DNA from: an uncultured bacterium
GTDB lineage: Bacteria > Cyanobacteriota > Vampirovibrionia > Gastranaerophilales > Gastranaerophilaceae
NCBI GenBank assembly: GCA_948684385.1
Contig: CAPQCU010000009.1
Coordinates: 1-64,000 of the forward strand
Direction of reading: 5' to 3'
Length of the DNA: 64,000 nt
Shown here: piece after piece, positions 58,101 through 64,000 of the stretch
Position numbering within the stretch: the stretch's first letter is position 1
Layout of the letters: every line of letters starts with the position of its first letter
Position numbers and translations under genes: made by a program
The notes under the pieces: generated by a model
Database searches by the model: none
What the model saw: only the letters and a program-made list of their open reading frames with translations
What the model was told of the DNA's origin: nothing

Positions 58101-61031
58101 GATGCAGTTAATGCGGAAAGATTAAATATCGGGCTGACAAATATTGCAGTGACTGTTAGAGATACTGTGGTAGAAAATCTGACTCAATACAAAGCTCAGG
58201 TTGACAATCTGTTTAATAATATTTCTGTAAAAAATGATGCACAGGCAGGGTTTATCAATGAAAAAGTGCTTGAGCTTAACTCTGTATTGAGTAAAACTCT
58301 TGATGAACAAAATACTGTTACTTCAAATACTTTAGTGCAAATTACAGAGAACTTGAAGCAAATTCTTGCTGAAAATGTTGAGCTTGCTTCTGCTGATTAT
58401 GAAACTTTGAAAGGCAGATTAGATGTTTTTGCAAAAGAACTGGAAGATAATAATAATGCGTTTGCAGGTAACTTGAAAGCACAGTTAGACGATATTGCAA
58501 AGTTTGTAGACTCCGGTTTGGAAATTCAAGCTCAAGAGGTAAATAATAAATTTAGTGAAATTTCACTTGATGTAAAAAATCTTTCTGATGCATCTGCTGT
58601 GCTTAATGAAGATATTTCAAAGAAAGTTCATAGAATTTCTTCGGAGTTAGAAGAGCTTTATCAGCGCATGCAGAGTATATTTGAGAAAAATTCTTTAAGC
58701 TTTTTGACTCAAATGAGCGAAACCACAAAATCTGAAATGTCTGCTATTTCTGAAACAATTGTGAATAGCGGAAAACAAGCTATAGAAGATGTTCAGGCTT
58801 CTATTGATGATAAAGTTAACTCGCTTCTTGTTGTAAGTGCTGATATTTCAGCAGGCGAACTTCAAACAATGGAAGTGTTCACTAATAAAATTATTGAACA
58901 AATTGAGCTAAACCATCAGGCAGTTGCAGCTTACAGAGATTTTATAGCGGGTTTGGTGAAAGAGGAGCTTAATTCTCTTGTTGATAGCATAGAAAAAGAA
59001 ACAGATGTTATTGTTGGTGATTTGATTGAGCAAATAGGTATGCTCAAAGATTTCCAGAAAGACGAAATTGCTAAACTTGCGACTCAGATAGAAAATTCTG
59101 TTGAGGATTGTATTTATAAGCATATTGATGAGTTAAAATCTTACTTTGATATCAAGTCTGATAATGCAGCTATGAATTCGAAACTTGATAATATCGGGGC
59201 GGAACTTAGCCGTTCAGCAGAAGATATTCTTGCAGCTTCAGGCAAACTGCTTGAAGCAAGTGTGTTTGATGATGCAATTTCTGATATGAAAAAAACAAAC
59301 GAAGTTATTATCGCTTCAATGTCAGAAAATTTAAACAGACAGATTCAGGAGTTCATTAAATCAAATATTTCTGCTGATATCAAAGATAAGTTTGTTTTAT
59401 TTGATAAAAAATTCACTGATGCAGTTGTTGATAAATATGAAGAAGTTAAGCTAATTTCAACCGGATATAATAATTCATTTGAGCGCATAGAAGCTTCTGT
59501 AAAAGATTTAGCAGCTCAATTTGCGGCTTCAAAAGATGAGATTAGCAAAACTGTAATGTCTGTTCTTGAATGTATTAATGACGGAATTGATGATTTGACT
59601 ATGAGTTTTGCTGATTTGAAAGCTCAGATTTTAGATAAATCAGGAGATAATTCTTTAAGTAAACAAATTAGTGATATTGAAACTCTGGTAAGAGAACAAT
59701 TCGAACATTTGGAAGATATAAGCGAGTTATGCTGCTCAAATCTTCCGGAGCTTACCGAACTTAATACAATTGTAAAATATAATGTCTTAAATTCTTTAAG
59801 TGAGCTTGCCTCAAAGTTAAATTCTCAGGATGAAAACATTGCTCAGGAGCTAAATACTTTAAAATCTGATGTAATTACTCAATTCTTGAATATATTTAAC
59901 CAGATTTCATTCGTTACGGAGCAGGAAGAAATTCTTGACTTTATTCAAGCTAAACATTCTGAACTTATTACAGTTTTGAGCCATATTGTAACTACAGTTG
60001 AAGGTGTGGACACTATAGCTGTTGTAGATAATAAAGTAGATGCTTTAAAAGAAGATATTGATTTAATAAATGAAAAAATTACATCGATTATATCTTCTGA
60101 CGGCAATATTGATTATGTATACAGCCTTCAGGATTTAGAGTCTGATATTGCAGGATTGCGTTTGAGCTTAAATGAAATCAAGGAGAATAATAAATCTCAA
60201 GAGCTTGATGCGTTGATAGCATCAACAAACGATATTTATTCACTTGTTAAAGATTTTGATGCTGTAGAGTTCAAAAATAACTTTAATGCATTGAATGAGG
60301 ATATTGTAAGTATCAGCACAAGAACAAATAAGCTTATTCTGGCTTCAGATGAGTCTAATCGTGCTATACAGGAAAATTTGCAGGACTTTAAACTTGTAAT
60401 AAATGATTTGGATGAAAGAACAAGAAATTTTGCGCAAGAAGCCGGTTTGGATAGAATTGATAATAAACTTGGCGCGATTAATGCAATGATTCATAACGGA
60501 GCAAAAACAAATCAGGTATTTAATCAGGTGTTTGAATATCTTGCAGAATGGGTTGATAATGCAGGAGCTCAGATTACTGCAATTTCTGATAAGGTTGAAA
60601 CGCTTGACGATATCGGTCAGATAAAAGTTATGCTTGAAGACTTAAAAGCTGAGGCTGAGGATGATTCAGACAGTATTGAATTGATTGAAGCTTTGAGTAA
60701 TGTTTTTGATAAACAGGCAAGAAAAATTGCTTCGCTTGAAGCAAAGCTTGACAAGGTTATTGTAGAGACTACAATCAGTAATAAGAATAACAAAATTGAT
60801 ACAACTCCTCTTGAAGAAACTTTGAATAGATTTCTGGTTGCGATAGATGATAAAATGTCATCACAGCAAGCCAAAATAAATTCTTTAGAATCAAAACTTG
60901 CGGATGTAATATCAACTTTTGACCCTAAAGATACCGCGCAGCTAACGAAAAAAGTCGGCGGTATGGATAGGCAGATAGCAAAATTAAATAAAAGTATTGA
61001 AAAAATAGCATCACATGTTGTTGAAAAATGA
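55176..61031 (+). CDS. Giant cytoplasmic coiled-coil protein, 1,951 residues
   Basis: The largest gene here. It begins MADLNNFTEITENFDTIKTL and ends MDRQIAKLNKSIEKIASHVV plus EK. No signal peptide or membrane helix. Nearly the whole chain is Ile/Leu/Asp/Glu/Asn/Ser/Lys-rich with heptad-like spacing (for example IDELKSYF, DEDLTRQLSLIESNFEILNQ), with very few Pro, Gly or aromatic residues and only a handful of Cys. It resembles apolipoprotein- or MCP-type helical repeats but no MCP hairpin tip was found. A filament, scaffold or cell-length ruler is possible. It overlaps the glcD-like gene by 17 bases. Confidence 0.8.
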   Translation: MADLNNFTEITENFDTIKTLLNSIRAQGILNTSDVDKLLSGINSKLEKINTEEDIDLIKIFLSELKQNLDERHNVLLSKFGAIESLFSNLLKNSSEALKSNEVKELFDIVATNLSVFSREVVSQKETLSDITLRLDALRSDDTQKREIIKNISVLKNDLERVTNGFDSIVLNLNENFKAIVNAISEIDPAENINQFGKEITDIANSFNTILSTLQVLDKKNLQLEDAIKGLATSDDLAATKKWISDLASHEQALVESVDNLADKYYKIDNLADKIDASVDIIAGLKTILSNKEEQSFSALFDKLNELEATLAIISSNEAFEDFKSSLEGALKSIFESSVTLQNMAENSSLELKNINAAIQALDINAGFKALEADLAKSEHGIREHVSTETGKAIQLIDANAARTLNEIVSNADNLSEKLAQAHALISALCEKNFAEVEENITGLKLVLSQIDENNTSANNAIFSNITDRLSMFEGSLNKSLEKHEESVEKTAEQLFDQISNIKDLSGVLDYKMDASVIEFNNAKVEFSGLKSAVEDVLALDFVNHVKDLKVDLYAAKQELADSIETSTGDLADKLSNDLFAKYELLISKLESSEAEFKQLQSTALGGIKEVVDNIMASIVDILSYVSSTKDANIEAIDAKLDGISRAVSDNALSYVENVRDIVEVIRAQVDSNIKSLNEDTSRQLNELSSLITADTETIRNDIKVSYEKLVEVQGNLGDVSDSLFNNINGVITTTDNLKVDFDNKLTSLKNAILDKVSEFQQEFTCENADKLSEIKFASETLYSKNLQAATDAKNELKDEMTQLIGTLRFNVEELTEQLASASLKVESNNNEVIDYIKSDFGKKVDNTVNDLESQVDELIDNIDARVDDVISKFCNLEESVNSLTNTTASSLTATLAKILDNFVSLKSLLNNFNDKHAEDLKNSVDILTEDFAKLRDKVVTADANIDEDLTRQLSLIESNFEILNQNLVNLFAQNDAVNAERLNIGLTNIAVTVRDTVVENLTQYKAQVDNLFNNISVKNDAQAGFINEKVLELNSVLSKTLDEQNTVTSNTLVQITENLKQILAENVELASADYETLKGRLDVFAKELEDNNNAFAGNLKAQLDDIAKFVDSGLEIQAQEVNNKFSEISLDVKNLSDASAVLNEDISKKVHRISSELEELYQRMQSIFEKNSLSFLTQMSETTKSEMSAISETIVNSGKQAIEDVQASIDDKVNSLLVVSADISAGELQTMEVFTNKIIEQIELNHQAVAAYRDFIAGLVKEELNSLVDSIEKETDVIVGDLIEQIGMLKDFQKDEIAKLATQIENSVEDCIYKHIDELKSYFDIKSDNAAMNSKLDNIGAELSRSAEDILAASGKLLEASVFDDAISDMKKTNEVIIASMSENLNRQIQEFIKSNISADIKDKFVLFDKKFTDAVVDKYEEVKLISTGYNNSFERIEASVKDLAAQFAASKDEISKTVMSVLECINDGIDDLTMSFADLKAQILDKSGDNSLSKQISDIETLVREQFEHLEDISELCCSNLPELTELNTIVKYNVLNSLSELASKLNSQDENIAQELNTLKSDVITQFLNIFNQISFVTEQEEILDFIQAKHSELITVLSHIVTTVEGVDTIAVVDNKVDALKEDIDLINEKITSIISSDGNIDYVYSLQDLESDIAGLRLSLNEIKENNKSQELDALIASTNDIYSLVKDFDAVEFKNNFNALNEDIVSISTRTNKLILASDESNRAIQENLQDFKLVINDLDERTRNFAQEAGLDRIDNKLGAINAMIHNGAKTNQVFNQVFEYLAEWVDNAGAQITAISDKVETLDDIGQIKVMLEDLKAEAEDDSDSIELIEALSNVFDKQARKIASLEAKLDKVIVETTISNKNNKIDTTPLEETLNRFLVAIDDKMSSQQAKINSLESKLADVISTFDPKDTAQLTKKVGGMDRQIAKLNKSIEKIASHVVEK

Positions 61032-62403
61032 TATTGAACAAATAGCCAGAATAGTTGAAAGGGAAAATGTACTTACCGGAAAGGAAGAATTATACTGCTA
61101 TGCAGAGGATTCTATGAACTTTTGCGGTTTGCATGTTTCTCCGGATGCTGTTATTTTTGTAGAAACAATTGAACAGGTTCAGAAAGTTGTACGCTATGCA
61201 AACAGCAAAAAAATACCTGTAGTTTCACGCGGAGCCGGTACCAATATGGTTGGTGCCTGTACCTGCCCTAAAGGCGGAATTGTTCTGAATTTTTCGAGAA
61301 TGAACAAAATTCTGGAACTTAATACGGTTGATATGACAATGACGGTTCAACCCGGAGCGGTTCTTGGTGAGATTAAGCATCTGGCAGAGGAAGAGGGCTT
61401 ATTTTATCCTCCTGACCCTTCAAATTACAAAGTTTCAACAATCGGAGGCAGTATTGCCCAATCTTCCGGCGGAGCTATGGGGTTTAAGTATGGTACTACT
61501 AAAGATTATATTTTGAGTCTTAAAGTTGTGCTGGCAGACGGAACGCTTGTAAAACTTGGTAAAGGTACGATAAAAGATGCTGCAGGGTATCATTTAAATC
61601 AGTTGATTATAGGAAGTGAAGGAACTCTCGCTGTCGTAGTTGAAGCTGAGTTGAAGCTTATACCAAAACCTCAGTCTAGCAGGACAATTCTTGCATATTT
61701 TAATACGTTAGAAGCTGCTGCAGAGGGAGTAAATAATATTATTAAGAAGAAAGTTTTTCCTGCTGCAATCGATTTTATGGATAAAAACTCGATTTGTACA
61801 GTAGAAAAGTTTTATCCAAGCGGATTGAATTTAGATAAAGAGGCTATGCTTCTGGTTGTGATAGACGGATTTGAAAGCTCAATGAATTTTCAACAGCAGG
61901 AAGTATTCGATGCTCTAAACTCTGCCGGTGCTGATTTTGTCGAAGCGGCTGTTACAGAAGAACAAAAAGAGGCAATATGGACTGCAAGGCGGGCTAGTTT
62001 TGCAGCGACAGCTAAGCTTGCGCCTGACGTTTTGTCTGATGATATTATTGTTCCCCGATCCAAGATTTCTTCAATGGTCAGAGGATGCAAAGATATATGT
62101 GATAAATACGGGCTTATGGTTTGCATGGTCGGGCATCTTGGAGATGGAAATATTCATCCGCAAATAGCTTTAAATCTTGAAAATGAAGATGAATTTAAGA
62201 AATATTGTTCAGCTAAAGCGGAAATATATGAGCTTGCTAATTCTTTGGGCGGAACGATTTCTGCAGAACACGGAATCGGGACAGAAAAAATTGCATATCT
62301 TACAAGAACAATTGATGATGAAGCTTTAAAATATATGAAAAAAGTTAAAGAGCTTTTTGACCCGAATAATATATTAAATCCGGATAAGATATTTAAATTA
62401 TAA
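61015..62403 (+). CDS. glcD: FAD-linked oxidase (glycolate/D-lactate dehydrogenase GlcD type)
   Basis: 462 residues. FAD PCMH domain with SRGAGTNMVGACTCPKGGIV, then FYPPDPSNYKVSTIGGSIAQ and GSEGTLAVVVEAELKL. The C-terminal oxidase domain has VCMVGHLGDGNIHPQI and SAEHGIGTEKIAYL. It oxidises a 2-hydroxy acid. No GlcE or GlcF subunit is adjacent. ATG 61015 lies within the end of the coiled-coil gene, so translation is probably coupled. Confidence 0.9.
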   Translation: MLLKNDIEQIARIVERENVLTGKEELYCYAEDSMNFCGLHVSPDAVIFVETIEQVQKVVRYANSKKIPVVSRGAGTNMVGACTCPKGGIVLNFSRMNKILELNTVDMTMTVQPGAVLGEIKHLAEEEGLFYPPDPSNYKVSTIGGSIAQSSGGAMGFKYGTTKDYILSLKVVLADGTLVKLGKGTIKDAAGYHLNQLIIGSEGTLAVVVEAELKLIPKPQSSRTILAYFNTLEAAAEGVNNIIKKKVFPAAIDFMDKNSICTVEKFYPSGLNLDKEAMLLVVIDGFESSMNFQQQEVFDALNSAGADFVEAAVTEEQKEAIWTARRASFAATAKLAPDVLSDDIIVPRSKISSMVRGCKDICDKYGLMVCMVGHLGDGNIHPQIALNLENEDEFKKYCSAKAEIYELANSLGGTISAEHGIGTEKIAYLTRTIDDEALKYMKKVKELFDPNNILNPDKIFKL

Positions 62404-62412
62404 GGAGAAATT

Positions 62413-62730
62413 ATGGATATTATTGTTATTTATTGTACGGTACCTAAAAAAAACACTGCAAAAAATATCGCTAATATTTTACTTAAGCATAAGCTGGCAG
62501 CTTGTGTCAGCATGGTTGATAAAGTTACTTCCAAATTCTCATGGGAAGGCGAGATTTGTGAAGAAAATGAAGTTTTGATGATGATAAAAACAAGGCGTAC
62601 GAATTATGCAAAAATAAAGCTTGTTATTGAGGACATGCATCCTTATTCTGTACCTGAAATTATTGCTTTACCTATAATTGATTGTAGTGAAGATTATTTA
62701 AAATGGCTGATAAAAGAGACCGAATCTTAG
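62413..62730 (+). CDS. cutA: CutA-like divalent-cation tolerance protein
   Basis: 105 residues, typical. IVIYCTVPKKNTAKNIANIL, LLKHKLAACVSMVDKVTSKF and the metal-site region SWEGEICEENEVLMMIKT and HPYSVPEIIALPI are conserved. It forms trimers like PII; function in bacteria is uncertain beyond metal tolerance. AAGGAG precedes the ATG. Its end overlaps the next gene by 28 bases. Confidence 0.92.
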   Translation: MDIIVIYCTVPKKNTAKNIANILLKHKLAACVSMVDKVTSKFSWEGEICEENEVLMMIKTRRTNYAKIKLVIEDMHPYSVPEIIALPIIDCSEDYLKWLIKETES

Positions 62731-63404
62731 AATTAACAAAATATATTGAGAGCTTAGGGGTTCAGGTTAATCTTGGTAAGAATAAGGCTCGCGGCAATAA
62801 AGGTATTTTTTTGAGCAGAGAAGATGCTTTCAGGATTGATATTTCTAAAAATATAACAGAAGCGTCTGTGTTATCTACTCTTCTTCATGAGTTTGCGCAT
62901 TTTATACATTATAAATACGATAAAACTCTCAAATCTCTGGAGTTTGTGTTTGAAGATTTGTCAGAAGAAGAGTACGAAGAGCTTCTTAGTGTAACTGTAA
63001 AAAATATTCCTAAGGATTTTGCATCTTCTTTATATGAAACTAAAAAACAATTAGGTGAAGAGAATAAAATTCTTGTTGAGAAAATTAAAAGTATTTACCC
63101 TGATTTTAAGATTTCAGAGCCTTGCAGGAAAATAGAGCGAACTTTGATGTATGCATTTAGTTTAACAGAGATGCAGAGAGATTATATTAAGTTAAAATCC
63201 AATCAAAAAAATATTTCAAGAATAAATGCAAGGATTAATAAACTTAATAAGTATTATAATCAGCCTTCAGAACTCTGGGCTAGATTTTTTGAACTGTTTT
63301 TTACAGATAAAGTTTCAGCTTTAAAACTGGCTCCAAATGTGTGTCAGAGGCTTGAGGATACCAGACTTTCTGAAGTAAAGGAAATTAAAAGAATTATTTT
63401 TTAA
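62703..63404 (+). CDS. HEXXH metalloprotease-like hypothetical protein
   Basis: 233 residues. STLLHEFAHFIHYKYDK has the zinc motif H62-E-F-A-H66 in a helix, as in ImmA/IrrE-type and other small peptidases. The N-terminal FLSREDAFRIDISKN strand resembles the ImmA/IrrE context. A third ligand is not obvious (Glu in WARFFELFF near residue 205 is possible). No antirepressor partner or toxin-antitoxin gene is adjacent. Long helices fill the rest. Confidence 0.7.
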   Translation: MADKRDRILELTKYIESLGVQVNLGKNKARGNKGIFLSREDAFRIDISKNITEASVLSTLLHEFAHFIHYKYDKTLKSLEFVFEDLSEEEYEELLSVTVKNIPKDFASSLYETKKQLGEENKILVEKIKSIYPDFKISEPCRKIERTLMYAFSLTEMQRDYIKLKSNQKNISRINARINKLNKYYNQPSELWARFFELFFTDKVSALKLAPNVCQRLEDTRLSEVKEIKRIIF

Positions 63405-63486
63405 GATTTGTGTAACAAATGCTATTCATAGACTTTATTTTTTTAAACTTATGGTATAAAATATATACAGAAGGAAGAGAGAATTA

Positions 63487-64000
63487 ATGATAACGAATTT
63501 TAAGAAACAGAGTCGTAAAGACGATGTAAAGCTTCTTGTATGTATAATATTGGGTTTTTTATTTCTGGCATGGTTTTGCAGCCCTCCGGGTAATAAATTT
63601 ATACAACTTTGTTTCTGGGGAAATAATACAAAGTTTTTCTTTTCAAAACTAATTAATGGAAGTCAGGCTTCGGAATATATTTTTCACAGAAATAATGCTA
63701 TTTATCTTGCAAAAATGTACCCCGATAGAAAAACAGCTTTAAAAGAAATGGATAAGGCTATTGCGTCTTTACCTTCTTATGCTTCTGACGTAGAACTTAA
63801 GCAGCTTTATAAAGACAGAGCGGAAATAAAGTTATTTTTAGGTGACCATAAAGGTGCCTTGAGTGATTTTGTCAATTCAGGTTCTATAAACTTTAATGAT
63901 AGTTTTAAAGTTGCAATGTTGTTTAGGAGTGTTGGCAACTATAGAGAAGCTATGACTTATTGTAATGCAATGCTTAATCAAGACCCGAATGCTTATGCAG
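63487..64000 (+). CDS. Membrane-anchored TPR protein (3' end outside window)
   Basis: ATG 63487 with AAGGAAGAGAG upstream. 171 codons are visible. One membrane helix (LLVCIILGFLFLAWF, residues 17-31) follows a short basic N-terminus, so the rest is probably outside the cytoplasm. TPR-like pairs follow: RNNAIYLAKMYPDRKTALKE, LYKDRAEIKLFLGDHKGALS and VGNYREAMTYCNAMLNQDPN. Function unknown. Confidence 0.8.
   Translation, partial: MITNFKKQSRKDDVKLLVCIILGFLFLAWFCSPPGNKFIQLCFWGNNTKFFFSKLINGSQASEYIFHRNNAIYLAKMYPDRKTALKEMDKAIASLPSYASDVELKQLYKDRAEIKLFLGDHKGALSDFVNSGSINFNDSFKVAMLFRSVGNYREAMTYCNAMLNQDPNAYA

Noticed and set aside
62703..63404. Toxin-antitoxin or phage ImmA/IrrE module
   Set aside because: The HEXXH motif is suggestive, but no HTH repressor partner or mobile-element gene is adjacent.

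Overview
The window is AT-rich bacterial chromosome, and its gene content points to a non-photosynthetic, flagellated, anaerobic relative of cyanobacteria (Vampirovibrionia/Melainabacteria, most likely the gut order Gastranaerophilales). The reasons are the combination of flagellar genes (flhB, fliI, two flagellins, a Maf-type flagellin glycosyltransferase), oxygen defence of the anaerobe type (desulfoferrodoxin plus ferritin), FabI, a cyanobacterial-type LdpA homologue, and a set of lineage-specific proteins with a short N-terminal Phe-containing motif. This is inferred from protein content; no rRNA gene lies in the window. No phage, insertion sequence or CRISPR array was seen, so it reads as core chromosome with lineage-specific islands.

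Layout. 1-5,200: flhB (cut by the left edge), small hypotheticals, clpP, metK behind a structured leader, two hypothetical proteins and a 50-residue ORF. 5,446-8,211: an FAD oxidoreductase and fliI. 8,363-15,109: a 1,550-residue GH13-type protein, a hypothetical gene, a decayed fragment of a second GH13-type gene, and an AAA+ ATPase. 15,093-21,558 (minus): a tightly overlapping seven-gene operon (YkgJ-like, rlmN, maf, dtd, rsmH, ftsL-like, ldpA). 21,639-22,512: superoxide reductase and ferritin. 22,693-28,100: an operon of two large unknown proteins and a second GH13 enzyme. 28,176-31,376 (minus): small proteins, a thioredoxin-like protein, fabI, flagellin, and a gene split by a dnaX-type slippery site. 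31,444-34,944: sugar kinase, nuclease, tatD, tlyA, and rpmB. 35,083-40,693: a GNAT-like protein and a minus-strand operon of HD-GYP, TPR, two LuxR-type response regulators and a pentapeptide-repeat protein. 40,769-44,544: glycosyltransferase, glmU and a second flagellin carrying a GLUG-repeat insert. 44,691-47,253: rpmG, tRNA-Trp, secE, nusG, rplK, rplA. 47,356-55,082: parvulin, M24 peptidase, TrmH-type methylase, transketolase N-half, WecG-type transferase, small secreted protein, purB, zinc ribbon, spmA/spmB. 55,176-64,000: a 1,951-residue coiled-coil protein, glcD-like oxidase, cutA, an HEXXH protein and the start of a TPR protein.

Regulation visible in the DNA: many genes have no Shine-Dalgarno sequence but a -10 box 6-7 nt before the ATG (922, 6865, 21558, 33132, 51621, 52101, 55082), which predicts leaderless mRNAs. 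Other genes have good SD sites. A second promoter-like word, roughly CATGCTTTATATAT, precedes several genes of the Phe-motif protein family. Both rplK and rplA are preceded by RNA mimics of the 23S L1-binding site.

No stretch longer than about 300 bases lacks a gene. The longest gaps are 53,382-53,670 (structured elements, possible antisense-strand small RNA), 5,186-5,445 and 30,771-30,972 (leaders and promoters), and 45,825-46,020 (direct repeats plus the L1 site). The most unusual items are the N-terminal motif family with its GH13 proteins, the GLUG flagellin, the A-AAA-AAG split gene, and the giant coiled-coil protein.
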